From Paenalicyclobacillus ferrooxydans (GTDB taxonomy: Bacteria; Bacillota; Bacilli; Alicyclobacillales; Alicyclobacillaceae), in NCBI RefSeq assembly GCF_001399675.1, contig NZ_LJCO01000054.1, positions 1 through 64,000 of the forward strand: 64,000 nt of DNA, in the 5' to 3' direction. Below, one piece after another: positions 7,207 through 16,974 of the stretch (its first letter is position 1; every line of letters begins with the position of its first letter). The notes under the pieces were generated by a model. It worked only from the letters and a program-made list of their open reading frames with translations, did no database searches and had not been told where the DNA came from. Both the position numbers and the translations under genes were made by a program.

Positions 7207-7794
7207 ATGAGTCTGACTCCGATTGTCATCGAGCAAACGAGCCGTGGAGAACGGTCGTATGATATTTACTCACGTTTGCTGAGAGACCGCATTATCATCC
7301 TTGGTACTCCCATTGATGATTTTGTGGCGAATTCGATTGTGGCGCAGTTGCTGTTCCTCGCCGCAGACGACCCCGATAGAGATATCCAACTCTACATTAA
7401 TAGCCCTGGCGGCTCAGTCACTGCCGGTATGGCTATCTATGATACCATGCAGCACATCAAGGCTGACGTTTCCACGATGTGCATCGGAATGGCTGCCAGT
7501 ATGGGAGCGTTCTTGCTTGCTGCAGGTGCTAAAGGTAAGCGCTATGCTCTTCCAAACAGCGAGATCATGATTCACCAGCCTCTGGGCGGAGTACAGGGTC
7601 AAGCGTCTGATATCAAGATCCACGCCGATTGGATGTTAAAGACGAAGGAAAAGTTAAACCGTATCTTATCCGAACGTACAGGGCAACCGCTCGAAACGGT
7701 GGAACGTGACACAGACCGCGATAACTTCATGTCTGCTGTGGCTGCGAAGGAGTACGGTTTGATTGACGATGTGATTTCTCCACTGCACAAGTAA
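7207..7794 (+). CDS. clpP: ATP-dependent Clp protease proteolytic subunit
   Basis: A 195-residue serine peptidase that forms the two-ring barrel fed by Clp ATPases. The triad is visible: Ser98 in GMAASMGAF, His123 in MIHQPLGG, and Asp about 172 in [21 protein letters not shown] at 7191-7200 sets the ATG; the frame runs open back to 7093 without another start signal. In B. subtilis clpP lies far from clpX; here it is directly upstream, as in many other bacteria. No CtsR-type direct heptad repeat is visible in the 100 bp before it. Confidence 0.98.
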   Translation: MSLTPIVIEQTSRGERSYDIYSRLLRDRIIILGTPIDDFVANSIVAQLLFLAADDPDRDIQLYINSPGGSVTAGMAIYDTMQHIKADVSTMCIGMAASMGAFLLAAGAKGKRYALPNSEIMIHQPLGGVQGQASDIKIHADWMLKTKEKLNRILSERTGQPLETVERDTDRDNFMSAVAAKEYGLIDDVISPLHK

Positions 7795-7961
7795 GGCGTT
7801 CGTAAGATGCGGTACAAAAGCTGCCGCATAGGTTACAATGAAGGTGTGCAGGAAACGCTAAGGAAATCAGACAGCAGCTTGGTTGAGGATCGCACTCACG
7901 CGCACGACTCGTGTACCTCAGACCCCGACGACGAGTATCTTCTTTAGGGAGGGGATAGTGA

Positions 7962-9233
7962 ATGTTTAAATTTAACGAGGAAAAGGGCCAGCTCAAGTGC
8001 TCGTTTTGTGGCAAGACACAGGAACAGGTGCGGAAGTTGGTTGCTGGACCTGGTGTGTATATCTGTGACGAATGCATCGAGTTGTGCAATGAGATTGTAG
8101 AAGAGCAACTGGGTGAAGAAGAGGAGTTCGACCTAAAGGAAGTACCGAAGCCGACCGAGATCAAGACCATCCTCGACCAGTACGTGATTGGACAGGAAGC
8201 CGCAAAGAAATCACTGTCCGTAGCGGTGTACAACCATTACAAGCGCGTCAACAGTGGAACGTCCAAGAATGATGACGTGGAACTCTCAAAGAGCAACATC
8301 ATGCTGATTGGCCCTACCGGAAGTGGTAAGACCCTGTTAGCACAGACATTGGCCCGGATTTTAAACGTCCCATTCGCCATTGCAGATGCAACTTCCTTAA
8401 CGGAAGCTGGCTATGTGGGCGAGGATGTTGAGAATATTCTGCTGAAGCTGATTCAAGCTGCTGACTACGATGTGGAGAAAGCCGAGCGCGGCATTATCTA
8501 CATCGATGAGATCGATAAGATTGCACGAAAGTCCGAAAACCCTTCCATTACAAGGGACGTTTCTGGTGAAGGCGTCCAGCAAGCATTGCTGAAGATTTTG
8601 GAGGGCACTGTGGCGAGCGTTCCTCCCCAGGGCGGGCGCAAGCATCCACATCAAGAATTCATTCAGATCGACACCACGAACATTCTGTTCATCGTTGGTG
8701 GTGCATTCGATGGAATTGAGACCATCATCAAACGGCGTTTGGGCCGGAAGGTCATCGGTTTTGGTTCCGCGAATGCGTCCGTAGACACCTCAAACAACGT
8801 GTTGTCCAAGGTGTTGCCGGAGGATCTGCTTAAGTTCGGCTTGATTCCTGAGTTTATCGGGCGCCTGCCAGTCTTGACGACGCTTGAAATGCTCGATGAG
8901 GCCGCTTTGAAGATGATCTTGACCCAGCCAAAGAATGCGCTGGTGAAACAATTCCAGAAGCTGCTCGAAATTGACGATGTCGTCCTTGAATTCCACGAGG
9001 AAGCTCTGGACTTCATTGCCAAAGAAGCTATCAAGCGGGGCACCGGCGCCCGTGGACTGCGTGCCATCATCGAGTCCATTATGCTTGATGTCATGTATGA
9101 GTTGCCGTCGCGGGATGATGTGAAAAAATGCATCATTACGCGTGAAGCTGCAGCGGGTGAATCTGGCCCGACATTGCTTGGCAAGGACGGTAAAACCACA
9201 AAGGTCGTTCGCAAGTCCGAAGAGACTGCGTAA
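7962..9233 (+). CDS. clpX: ATP-dependent Clp protease ATP-binding subunit ClpX
   Basis: A 423-residue AAA+ unfoldase that delivers proteins to ClpP. An N-terminal C4 zinc domain (CSFCGKTQ then CDECIELC) spans about residues 13-40. The Walker A GPTGSGKT is at about 117-124. The pore loop GYVGEDVEN and [12 protein letters not shown] (Walker B) follow. The IGFGSANAS loop supplies the IGF tripeptide that docks on ClpP, which fits with clpP being the neighbouring gene. AGGGAGGGG lies 8 bp before the ATG. The 167 bp after clpP hold a small hairpin (ATGCGG/CCGCAT) but no clear terminator, so partial cotranscription is possible. Confidence 0.98.
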   Translation: MFKFNEEKGQLKCSFCGKTQEQVRKLVAGPGVYICDECIELCNEIVEEQLGEEEEFDLKEVPKPTEIKTILDQYVIGQEAAKKSLSVAVYNHYKRVNSGTSKNDDVELSKSNIMLIGPTGSGKTLLAQTLARILNVPFAIADATSLTEAGYVGEDVENILLKLIQAADYDVEKAERGIIYIDEIDKIARKSENPSITRDVSGEGVQQALLKILEGTVASVPPQGGRKHPHQEFIQIDTTNILFIVGGAFDGIETIIKRRLGRKVIGFGSANASVDTSNNVLSKVLPEDLLKFGLIPEFIGRLPVLTTLEMLDEAALKMILTQPKNALVKQFQKLLEIDDVVLEFHEEALDFIAKEAIKRGTGARGLRAIIESIMLDVMYELPSRDDVKKCIITREAAAGESGPTLLGKDGKTTKVVRKSEETA

Positions 9234-9283
9234 GACGTCTGTTGTTTCCTAAACTTCACAGCCAGCACAAACGTGCACCCTCC

Positions 9284-9320
9284 GGCGCCCGGGCAGATAC
9301 CCGCGGCGCCTTAGTTTATT
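9284..9320 (+). terminator. probable terminator after clpX
   Basis: GGCGCC and GGG at 9284-9293 pair with CCC and GGCGCC ending at 9310, with an internal mismatch. A T-rich stretch, TTAGTTTATT, follows. Confidence 0.55.
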
Positions 9321-9379
9321 GATGGCGAACCCTGGCAATACTAAACCTATGATTTGCCGCAAAAGGGAGGGGACATCAC

Positions 9380-11080
9380 GTGAGTGCAACCGTTTTAGCA
9401 GTGATCCAGATATTTTTTGCGGTTGTAATTGGACTGTACTTCTGGAATCTGTTGAAAACACAGAACAGCAACCGACATGCAATCGAACGAGAATCCAGGA
9501 AGGAACTAGACAATCTACGAAAGTTGCGGACCATTTCGCTCAGCGAACCGCTCTCTGAGAAGACACGTCCTGCATCCATGGATGATATTGTTGGACAGAA
9601 AGACGGATTGAAGGCACTGCGGGCAGCGCTTTGCGGGCCAAATCCACAACATGTCTTAATCTATGGTCCTCCTGGCGTGGGTAAGACGGCGGCAGCTCGT
9701 GTCGTATTGGAAGAGGCGAAGAAGAGTGTGCAATCTCCGTTTCGATCCGACGCCAAGTTCGTAGAAATTGACGCTACTACAGCTCGCTTTGACGAACGAG
9801 GAATTGCCGACCCGCTGATAGGGAGCGTACATGACCCTATTTATCAAGGCGCTGGCGCAATGGGCATGGCAGGTATCCCACAACCAAAGGCTGGAGCGGT
9901 CACCAAGGCTCACGGCGGGATCCTGTTCATTGACGAGATTGGAGAACTGCACCCGATTCAAATGAACAAACTGTTGAAGGTGCTGGAGGACCGGAAAGTG
10001 TTCCTTGAGAGTGCGTATTACAGCAGCGAGGACTCTGGTATACCGGCTCACGTTCACGATATCTTCCAAAACGGTCTGCCGGCCGATTTTCGGCTTGTCG
10101 GGGCGACAACGAGATCGCCCGAAGAGATCCCTCCAGCCATCCGCTCGCGGTGTCTGGAAGTCTACTTCCGCCCGCTGGGACAGGGTGAGATTTACACAAT
10201 TGTTGAAAAGGCTACCAAGAAGCTCAATATGCCGATGGCGACAAAAGCGATTGAAGAGATCACGAAATATGCAACGAACGGCCGAGAAGCCGTCAATATG
10301 GTCCAGATAGCTGGTGGATTGGCATTAACCGAACAGCGAAAAGAGATTAATCTTGAAGATGTGCAGTGGGTTATCCAGTTCAGTCAAATCAATCCGCGAC
10401 CCGATCGGCACGTGAATCCGAAGCCTCAAATTGGGGTCGTCAATGGCCTCGCGGTAGCTGGGCCAAGTACAGGTCTGTTGCTGGAGATTGAGGTTACCGC
10501 TCGGCGTGCAGCGGGCCCGGGTAAAGGGTCTGTGACCATGAGCGGTTTGGTTGAAGAGGAGACGATGAGCTCCGGCGGTCGCAGTATTCGTCGTAAATCA
10601 ATGGCAAAAGCGTCGTTTGACAACGTTATCACGGCTTTACACAAGGTGATGGGAATTGACGCGAGAGACTACGACCTTCACATCAACTTCCCGGGTGGGA
10701 TGCCAGTGGACGGTCCGAGTGCCGGAATCGCAATGGCAACAGCCATATACTCCGCGATTCGAGAGGTTCCTGTGTCAAACACGGTCGCAATGACTGGTGA
10801 GATTTCTTTGCGCGGGTTTGTCAAACCTGTTGGCGGTGTCACCGCAAAAGTGGAAGCAGCCATGCAGTCAGGCGCAACGACTGTGTTAATTCCGAAAGAA
10901 AACTGGCAGGAGACGTTCCTGCATGTTGGTGAAGGGTGTCGCGTAGTGCCAGTCGAACGGTTTGAAGACGTGTTGCGGTTGGCTCTTGAAGGCGGAGTTG
11001 AAGAGCTGCAACTGTTTGATGCATCGTCTGTAGCGGCGGCACCGATAAACAATCCAACGTCGTTTCCTGCAAGTCATTAA
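9380..11080 (+). CDS. lonB: membrane-anchored ATP-dependent protease LonB
   Basis: A 566-residue LonB protease. A membrane segment near residues 5-22 (VIQIFFAVVIGLYFW) replaces the Lon N-terminal domain. The AAA+ module has GPPGVGKT at about 95-102 and ILFIDEIGELHP. The C-terminal S16 protease domain has the catalytic Ser in DGPSAGIAMATA (about 443) and the Lys in GGVTAKVEAAM (about 488). B. subtilis LonB is made mainly in the forespore under SigF. GTG at 9380 follows AGGGAGGGG. Its position before lonA matches Bacillus. Confidence 0.96.
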   Translation: MSATVLAVIQIFFAVVIGLYFWNLLKTQNSNRHAIERESRKELDNLRKLRTISLSEPLSEKTRPASMDDIVGQKDGLKALRAALCGPNPQHVLIYGPPGVGKTAAARVVLEEAKKSVQSPFRSDAKFVEIDATTARFDERGIADPLIGSVHDPIYQGAGAMGMAGIPQPKAGAVTKAHGGILFIDEIGELHPIQMNKLLKVLEDRKVFLESAYYSSEDSGIPAHVHDIFQNGLPADFRLVGATTRSPEEIPPAIRSRCLEVYFRPLGQGEIYTIVEKATKKLNMPMATKAIEEITKYATNGREAVNMVQIAGGLALTEQRKEINLEDVQWVIQFSQINPRPDRHVNPKPQIGVVNGLAVAGPSTGLLLEIEVTARRAAGPGKGSVTMSGLVEEETMSSGGRSIRRKSMAKASFDNVITALHKVMGIDARDYDLHINFPGGMPVDGPSAGIAMATAIYSAIREVPVSNTVAMTGEISLRGFVKPVGGVTAKVEAAMQSGATTVLIPKENWQETFLHVGEGCRVVPVERFEDVLRLALEGGVEELQLFDASSVAAAPINNPTSFPASH

Positions 11081-11095
11081 AAGTCAAATGTGTGC

Positions 11096-11130
11096 CCCTC
11101 AGTCCTTTTGTTGGACTGGGGGATTTTTTA
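11096..11130 (+). terminator. terminator after lonB
   Basis: A 10-bp stem, CCCTCAGTCC/GGACTGGGGG with one G-U pair, a 7-nt loop and ATTTTTTAT. Confidence 0.88.
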
Positions 11131-11247
11131 TGCGCTGTCATGGGGCTGAGGTAAATCGGCATGTCTGTTCCGCTCTGTTCAAACTCAATTACGGAGAATT
11201 ACAGATATTTTTCAGGGTAGGATATGCACTGATGTGCCTTGGCTTTA

Positions 11248-11277
11248 TTAGACTTCGGTATGGTGATTCTGTACAAT
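11248..11277 (+). promoter_or_regulatory. SigA-type promoter of lonA
   Basis: TTAGAC at 11248-11253, an 18-bp spacer and TACAAT at 11272-11277, preceded by TG in an extended -10 position. Confidence 0.55.
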
Positions 11278-11395
11278 GTAGGCCAAACAGTATTTGTTCT
11301 CACACATGGAAAATGGTGGTTAGCTCTGAATCAATGTGCTTTACATAGTCTGTACCAGGCAACTGGTGCAAGTGAGATGTAACGGGGGTGGACAG

Positions 11396-13819
11396 ATGTC
11401 GGCAGACAGTAAACCAAACAACACGTTTCCTTTGTTGCCTCTGAGAGGTCTGCTCGTGTTTCCTTCGATGGTTTTACACTTCGACGTTGGGCGTGAGAAG
11501 AGTGTCAAGGCGTTGGATGAAGCGATGCTCGGCGATCACTTGATTGTCCTCACATCGCAAGAAGACGGCCAACTGGACAACCCCACGGCTCAAGACCTGT
11601 ATTCAGTGGGTACCTTGGTACGTGTCAAACAGATGATGAAGCTCCCGAACGGCACGATTCGTGTTCTGGTTGAAGGTGTGGAAAGGGTAGCCATAACACG
11701 TTTTACCCGTGAAGACGATTTTTTTGAAGTTCGCGTAAAGCGTCATAAAGATGTGAAAAAGCCCAGTGAAAATCAGCCGGAGATCCAGGCCTTGGTGAGG
11801 TCTGTTTTGCAGCAGTTTGAACAGTACGTGAAACTGTCTAAAAAAGTGGAGCAGGAGACGTATGCCTCTGTGACGGACATTGAAGACCCGGGTCGCCTGG
11901 CCGACGCAATCGCTTCAAACCTGCCGCTGAAGGTCAAGGATAAACAGAGTATCCTTGAGGCATTTCCGGTCTCGGATCGCTTGGAAAAGGTTCTACAAAT
12001 CCTCTCTGACGAACGAGAAGTCCTTGAGCTGGAACGAAAGATTCACCAACGCGTTCGTTCACAGATGGAACGAACGCAAAAAGAATACTACCTGCGTGAG
12101 CAGATGAAGGCAATTCAAAAGGAACTTGGTGACCGCGAGGGGCGCGCCGGAGAAGTGGAAGAGCTGCGTGAAAAAATGGCACAGAAACAGATGCCTGAAA
12201 CGGTTGAACAACGTCTGCAAAAGGAATTAGAACGGTTGGAACGTATCCCGTCGAGTTCCGCAGAAGGCACTGTGATTCGAACCTACATTGATTGGATTCT
12301 CGCCCTGCCATGGAGCGAGTCGGCAGAATCCAGTGTCAACGTGGCAAAGGCAGAGGATGTCCTGAATCGTGAGCATTTTGGACTGACCAAGGTGAAGGAC
12401 CGGATCCTTGAGTTTTTGGCCGTGTCGCAGCTGGCGAACAAGCTGGTTGGGCCGATTATCTGTCTAGCGGGGCCGCCTGGTGTTGGCAAGACGTCACTGG
12501 CAAGGTCGATCGCGACATCCCTGAACCGGCCATTCATGCGCATCTCACTCGGTGGGGTGCGGGACGAGGCTGAGATTCGGGGACATCGCAGAACGTACAT
12601 TGGGGCCATGCCTGGGCGCATTTTGCAGGGGATGAAGCAGGTTGGTGTGAACAACCCCGTGTTTCTGCTCGATGAGATCGACAAAATGGCAAGCGATTTT
12701 CGCGGCGACCCAACCTCGGCAATGCTCGAGGTGCTCGACCCGGAACAGAATGCGAACTTCTCGGATCACTACATTGAAATCCCGTTTGACCTGTCTCAGG
12801 TCATGTTTATCACGACCGCGAACGACATATCCATGATTCCAGGACCGCTGCGGGACAGGATGGAAGTCATTCAACTGTCCGGATACACAGAGGTCGAAAA
12901 ACTGGAGATTGCCAAGCGGCACCTGTTGCCACGACAAAGAGAGGTGCACGCTGTCGGTGGAGACAAGCTGAGAATGTCAGATGCTGTGTTGCTCAGCGTC
13001 ATTCGTGACTACACGCGCGAAGCTGGTGTGAGGCAACTTGACCGCGTGCTTGCATCGATTACCCGCAAGGTTGCCCGTAAGGTCGCAAGGGGTGACAGCA
13101 AGCGAGTCACCATAACTGCCAAAACACTTGAGGAACTCCTTGGTCCGCCGATCTACAAGTACGGCATGGTCGAAGACGAGGATCAGGTCGGCGTGGTCAC
13201 TGGTCTTGCGTGGACGCCGGTCGGCGGGGACACTTTGACGATTGAGGTGTCGATTGTGCCCGGCGGCGGCCGAGTCGTGCTCACGGGATCGCTCGGGGAC
13301 GTGATGAAAGAAAGTGCACAGACGGCACTGTCCTATGTTCGGTCGCGCTCACGCGATTTCGGTTTGGATAAGGACAACTTTGATAACTCGGATATTCATG
13401 TTCATGTTCCTGAAGGAGCGATTCCGAAGGACGGACCGTCGGCCGGTATTTCCATTGCGACAGCTATTGCGTCGGCATTCACGCTGCGGCCGGTCAATCG
13501 CTTTGTGGCAATGACCGGAGAGATTACCCTGCGAGGTCGGGTTTTACCGATTGGCGGACTGAAAGAAAAAGCACTCGCTGCACATCGGGCGGGCATTCGT
13601 ACTATCATCATTCCGGAAGGCAACCAAAAGGACTTGCGGGACATTCCGGAATCGGTGTTGCAGGACGTCAAATTCGTACCCGTCAAACACATGGACGAGG
13701 TGCTTCAGACAGCCCTGCGAGATCCGCTCGGAGAAGCACCGCGCATCGGAGGCCTGATGGCCAATTATGCAGAGGTGCTCGACGAAGAACCTTATCGCGA
13801 GGATGGAAGGCATCAGTGA
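11396..13819 (+). CDS. lonA: ATP-dependent protease LonA
   Basis: An 807-residue cytosolic serine protease that degrades misfolded and regulatory proteins. The N-terminal substrate domain ([19 protein letters not shown]) and coiled coil lead to AAA+ with [11 protein letters not shown] at about 359 and [11 protein letters not shown]. The S16 domain has Ser about 681 in [10 protein letters not shown] and Lys about 723 in [14 protein letters not shown]. The ATG at 11396 follows GGGGGTGG; the frame is open to 11336 without better signals. Its stop overlaps the engB start by 4 bp, so the two are translationally coupled. Confidence 0.98.
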   Translation: MSADSKPNNTFPLLPLRGLLVFPSMVLHFDVGREKSVKALDEAMLGDHLIVLTSQEDGQLDNPTAQDLYSVGTLVRVKQMMKLPNGTIRVLVEGVERVAITRFTREDDFFEVRVKRHKDVKKPSENQPEIQALVRSVLQQFEQYVKLSKKVEQETYASVTDIEDPGRLADAIASNLPLKVKDKQSILEAFPVSDRLEKVLQILSDEREVLELERKIHQRVRSQMERTQKEYYLREQMKAIQKELGDREGRAGEVEELREKMAQKQMPETVEQRLQKELERLERIPSSSAEGTVIRTYIDWILALPWSESAESSVNVAKAEDVLNREHFGLTKVKDRILEFLAVSQLANKLVGPIICLAGPPGVGKTSLARSIATSLNRPFMRISLGGVRDEAEIRGHRRTYIGAMPGRILQGMKQVGVNNPVFLLDEIDKMASDFRGDPTSAMLEVLDPEQNANFSDHYIEIPFDLSQVMFITTANDISMIPGPLRDRMEVIQLSGYTEVEKLEIAKRHLLPRQREVHAVGGDKLRMSDAVLLSVIRDYTREAGVRQLDRVLASITRKVARKVARGDSKRVTITAKTLEELLGPPIYKYGMVEDEDQVGVVTGLAWTPVGGDTLTIEVSIVPGGGRVVLTGSLGDVMKESAQTALSYVRSRSRDFGLDKDNFDNSDIHVHVPEGAIPKDGPSAGISIATAIASAFTLRPVNRFVAMTGEITLRGRVLPIGGLKEKALAAHRAGIRTIIIPEGNQKDLRDIPESVLQDVKFVPVKHMDEVLQTALRDPLGEAPRIGGLMANYAEVLDEEPYREDGRHQ

Positions 13820-14511
13820 AAATAAAGAGCGCCGAATTTGAAATCAGTGCTGTGCGACCGGGGCAATGGCCCGATGACGGGTTGCCGGAATTTGCTTTTG
13901 TGGGACGGAGTAACGTCGGAAAGTCATCCCTGTTGAATCGCCTGCTCGGACGAAAGTCACTGGCTCGCGTGTCACAGAAACCGGGAAAAACACAGCAGAT
14001 TAACTTTTTCCGGATTAATGAGCAGTTCCGCTTTGCCGACCTTCCGGGGTATGGCTATGCCGCCGTCAGTAAAGCGGATCGGGCTCGCTTTGCGAAAATG
14101 ATGGAGACGTATTTGACTTCTCGGGAACCGCTTGTCCGCGTGTTCCAACTTGTGGATATCAGGCACCCACCGATGCCGATGGACATCGAGGTCAACGAGT
14201 GGATGCGCCGCAATGGGCTGGCGGTCACGGTTGTGGCGACAAAGCTCGATAAAGTGGGAAAATCGCACCAAGCGAAGGCTGTACGGCTGATTCGCACGGA
14301 AATGAACAAACCGGAGTCCATCCGCCCTGTATCATCCGAAAAGGGGCAAGGGATTGATGAACTGTGGTCGGAGATTGAGACCCTTGTGGCCACGGCACAA
14401 GAGCAAACCGTCTTTGAAGGCTCATTAAATGTCTCGTTGGGGGACTCGGGGGCGCCTTCTCCGGAATCGGATACTCGGGTCAGCAATCCACATGCTGACG
14501 AAAATCAGTAG
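13816..14511 (+). CDS. engB: ribosome biogenesis GTPase EngB/YsxC
   Basis: A TrmE-Era-EngA-EngB family GTPase that acts in large-subunit assembly. G1 [14 protein letters not shown] is at about 28-41, G3 DLPGYGYA at about 75, and G4 ATKLDKVGK at about 137. The core ends near residue 195, the usual family length. Here about 35 further residues, rich in Ser, Glu and Asp, run into the 3-prime part of the opposing EamA gene. GTG 13816 overlaps the lonA stop. Confidence 0.95.
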   Translation: MKIKSAEFEISAVRPGQWPDDGLPEFAFVGRSNVGKSSLLNRLLGRKSLARVSQKPGKTQQINFFRINEQFRFADLPGYGYAAVSKADRARFAKMMETYLTSREPLVRVFQLVDIRHPPMPMDIEVNEWMRRNGLAVTVVATKLDKVGKSHQAKAVRLIRTEMNKPESIRPVSSEKGQGIDELWSEIETLVATAQEQTVFEGSLNVSLGDSGAPSPESDTRVSNPHADENQ

Positions 14512-15378
14512 GCAACCGATGTAGCCGCTCAGTGACAGCGTGTTATGAAACGACAGCCATCCGATGATGGCAGCAAACACAGGCTCCATCGAGAAGATAA
14601 TGGCGGTTTCTGTGGAAGATGTCGATTTTTGGAAAAATGTCTGTGCGAAGTAGGCGAAAGCAGTCCCAGGCAGAGCGCAGACGATTACGGCAATCCAGAC
14701 AATCGGATAGGAAAAAGCATGAACAGCAAACGCGTCCGGAATAAGAGGACGATGGAACCTGGCGGTGGGAAGGAACAGACTCGCTGCACACCATACGGTG
14801 ACAACGGCAATCTGAACCGTCGTTACGGCGAGGGCGTTGAGCTCAACCGTGTAACGTTCCGTGTAAATGATCTGAAGGGCGAGGAAGATACTGCACAGGA
14901 GTACATACAGGTCGCCGACGTGCAGGCTGACGATATCTACACCGGTCAATAACCCGAGCCCAACCAGCGCGACTACGGCTCCAATCCAGCTGCGCGGATG
15001 GGGGATGGATTTTAAGATCGGATAGGCGAGCAGCGGCACGATGACGACACTCAGCCCGGTGAGAAAACCAGCGGTGGCCGGAGTCGTGGTTTTCAGACCG
15101 AGGGTTTGAAAACCAAATCCGCCAAACAACAAGGTGCCAAGAAATGTACCCGCAATCCAGGTTTGTTTGGTGAAGGAGCGGCGCACGGATGGGACAAGCA
15201 AGGCACCAACCGTGAGGACAAGAGCAGCGGTAAAGAAGCGTGCCGTGAGGTAGGCGAACACGCCGATATGTACGAGCGCACCCTTGGTTAAACTGAAGGT
15301 GGCGCCCCAGACGAGTGTAACCAACAAAAGCGTAATGGTAGCTGTCCAGCGTCTTGGAGTCTGACCTTGTATATTCAT
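14425..15378 (-). CDS. EamA-family (DMT superfamily) transporter
   Basis: A 317-residue membrane protein with about ten hydrophobic segments in two EamA repeats. Typical motifs are TLVWGATFSLTKGAL near the N-terminus and SLEPVFAAIIGWL-like sequence (SMEPVFAAIIGWLSF) in the second repeat. Substrates vary within the superfamily (metabolites, amino acids), so the substrate is not assigned. No ribosome site precedes either ATG (15396 or 15378). A good SigA promoter places the transcript start at about 15379, so ATG 15378 is probably read from a leaderless mRNA. Its 3-prime end overlaps engB by 87 bp tail to tail. Confidence 0.9.
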   Translation of the reverse strand: MNIQGQTPRRWTATITLLLVTLVWGATFSLTKGALVHIGVFAYLTARFFTAALVLTVGALLVPSVRRSFTKQTWIAGTFLGTLLFGGFGFQTLGLKTTTPATAGFLTGLSVVIVPLLAYPILKSIPHPRSWIGAVVALVGLGLLTGVDIVSLHVGDLYVLLCSIFLALQIIYTERYTVELNALAVTTVQIAVVTVWCAASLFLPTARFHRPLIPDAFAVHAFSYPIVWIAVIVCALPGTAFAYFAQTFFQKSTSSTETAIIFSMEPVFAAIIGWLSFHNTLSLSGYIGCLLIFVSMWIADPSIRFRRRRPRVPQRDI

Positions 15379-15385
15379 GAAGCAA

Positions 15386-15415
15386 AGTGTACACATGGAC
15401 TTACTTTTCGGTCAA
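15386..15415 (-). promoter_or_regulatory. SigA promoter giving a leaderless EamA transcript
   Basis: On the minus strand TTGACC (15415-15410), an 18-bp spacer and TACACT (15391-15386). Seven bases separate the -10 from the ATG at 15378. Confidence 0.6.
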
Positions 15416-15457
15416 TGGGGAAGTCTACGGATTGTAACAGCTTCGACATAATTCTCG

Positions 15458-15466
15458 TGTTATAAT
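15458..15466 (+). promoter_or_regulatory. extended -10 promoter of hemA
   Basis: TGTTATAAT is a perfect extended -10 (TGnTATAAT). No good -35 is seen, which is common for this promoter type. The leader would be about 48 nt. Confidence 0.65.
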
Positions 15467-15520
15467 AGAATCCGTACCCTACGACTATAGGTTTCATAGT
15501 TACTAAGGAAGTGATTCTGC

Positions 15521-16963
15521 GTGCATATCGTCGCAGTCGGTCTAAACTATCATACAGCTCCTGTCGAAATTCGCGAACGTGTCAGTGTTGCGGATTACGA
15601 ATTGGATGATCTCCTAGCAGCACTTCGGAACACACATACGGTTCTTGAGTGTGTCGTTGTATCGACATGCAACCGGACTGAAATATACGCTGTTGTGACC
15701 ACAGCCCATGCCGGCCAGGACTACCTAGCTACGGTACTGGCGCGCAGGGCCGGTTTGTCACGTGATGAGATGATGCAACATTTGTACACGCACACGGGAT
15801 CCGATGCCGTGGAACATCTGATGCGTGTGACTTGCGGTCTCGACTCAATGGTGATCGGAGAGACCCAGATTCTCGGTCAGGTACGCAGTGCGTATCTCGT
15901 TGCGCAGAGTGTGGAAGCTACCGGCGTCTTGTTAAACCAGTTATTCCGCCGCGCGATTCAGCTCGGGAAGCAGGCTCAGTCGGATACAGAAATTGGTCAA
16001 AAGCCCGTTTCTGTCAGCTATGCTGCGGTTCAACTAGCAAAGAAGATATATGGCGATCTACGGGGGAGTACAGCCTTGGTCATCGGGGCTGGATCGATGA
16101 GCCGGTTGTCAGCGCAACATCTCCAAGCGGCTGGCGTACAGCGACTTGTGATCACGAATCGGACCTTTGAGCGTGCCCTGGAGCTGGCTGCGTCTGTCGG
16201 CGGTACCGCTGTAACGTGGGAGCAGTTTCCTGACGAGTTGGCTAAAGTCGACATTGTGATCTCGTCGACCGGATCGCCAACACCTGTGTTGACGGCGGAA
16301 CTGCTGCGCGGGGCAATGAAATCACGTCGTCGTAAATCCGTCCCGATGACTTTAATCGATATTGCCGTCCCGCGAGACCTCGAACCGGCAATCGGTGAAC
16401 TTAAGAACGTGTATTTGTACGACATTGATGACCTTGAAGGCGTTGTTGAGGCGAACTTGCATGAACGCGAAAAGCAGGCTCAGGTCGTGATGCACATGGT
16501 GCGAGAGGCATGCGAAGACTACGCAAGGTGGACTGCAGAGCAGGAAGTGGTCCCGCTGATTGCTGCGATTCGTGAGAAGGGAACCCGCATCCAGGCGAAC
16601 GTCATGGAAAGCCTGGAGCGCAAGTTACCGAACCTGAGTGAACACGACAAAAAAGTGCTGCAAAAGCACACGATGAGTATTGTGAACCAAATTCTGCGTG
16701 ATCCGATTCAAAATATGAAAGAACTTGCGATTGCCTCTGGTGGAAGCGCGCATGTTCGTGTGTTTGCGGAGCTGTTCGGCGTATCCGCCCAAGACATGGC
16801 TTCGCAGCACTCACCGATGGGACTTGTTGATTGTGCTGCAACGGACGGTGGGATAGACACGCCTGGGTTTGTTGAACTGGTACGTCAATGGAGTGAAAGT
16901 CTGTTGCGCGATCTGCAGGTCTCCGACGAACCGAGGCCGCTCGTGCGCCCTGCCTTGCGCTAA
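15521..16963 (+). CDS. hemA: glutamyl-tRNA reductase
   Basis: The first committed step of C5-pathway heme synthesis: NADPH reduction of glutamyl-tRNA to glutamate-1-semialdehyde. The nucleophile Cys50 lies in STCNRTEIY. GLDSMVIGETQILGQV and the Rossmann motif VIGAGSMSRLSAQHL (about 188-202) follow. The C-terminal dimerisation helix region is present (480 residues in total, somewhat longer than usual at the C-terminus). GTG at 15521 has AAGGAAGTG before it. It is the first gene of hemAXCDBL. Confidence 0.97.
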   Translation: MHIVAVGLNYHTAPVEIRERVSVADYELDDLLAALRNTHTVLECVVVSTCNRTEIYAVVTTAHAGQDYLATVLARRAGLSRDEMMQHLYTHTGSDAVEHLMRVTCGLDSMVIGETQILGQVRSAYLVAQSVEATGVLLNQLFRRAIQLGKQAQSDTEIGQKPVSVSYAAVQLAKKIYGDLRGSTALVIGAGSMSRLSAQHLQAAGVQRLVITNRTFERALELAASVGGTAVTWEQFPDELAKVDIVISSTGSPTPVLTAELLRGAMKSRRRKSVPMTLIDIAVPRDLEPAIGELKNVYLYDIDDLEGVVEANLHEREKQAQVVMHMVREACEDYARWTAEQEVVPLIAAIREKGTRIQANVMESLERKLPNLSEHDKKVLQKHTMSIVNQILRDPIQNMKELAIASGGSAHVRVFAELFGVSAQDMASQHSPMGLVDCAATDGGIDTPGFVELVRQWSESLLRDLQVSDEPRPLVRPALR

Positions 16964-16974
16964 GGAGGCACTCT

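Larger units (their letters stand above)
11081..11395 (+). other. 315-bp gap between lonB and lonA
   Basis: The gap holds the lonB terminator, a SigA-type promoter at 11248-11277 and a leader of about 110 nt before lonA. An open frame of 86 codons (11088-11348) crosses the terminator without a ribosome site and is not considered a gene. I see no CtsR or CIRCE operator. Confidence 0.6.

Noticed and set aside
11088-11348. 86-codon open frame before lonA
   Set aside because: It crosses the lonB terminator and the lonA promoter and lacks a ribosome site.
15378-15396. ATG at 15396 as start of the EamA gene
   Set aside because: It lies between the -35 and -10 boxes of the gene's only credible promoter.
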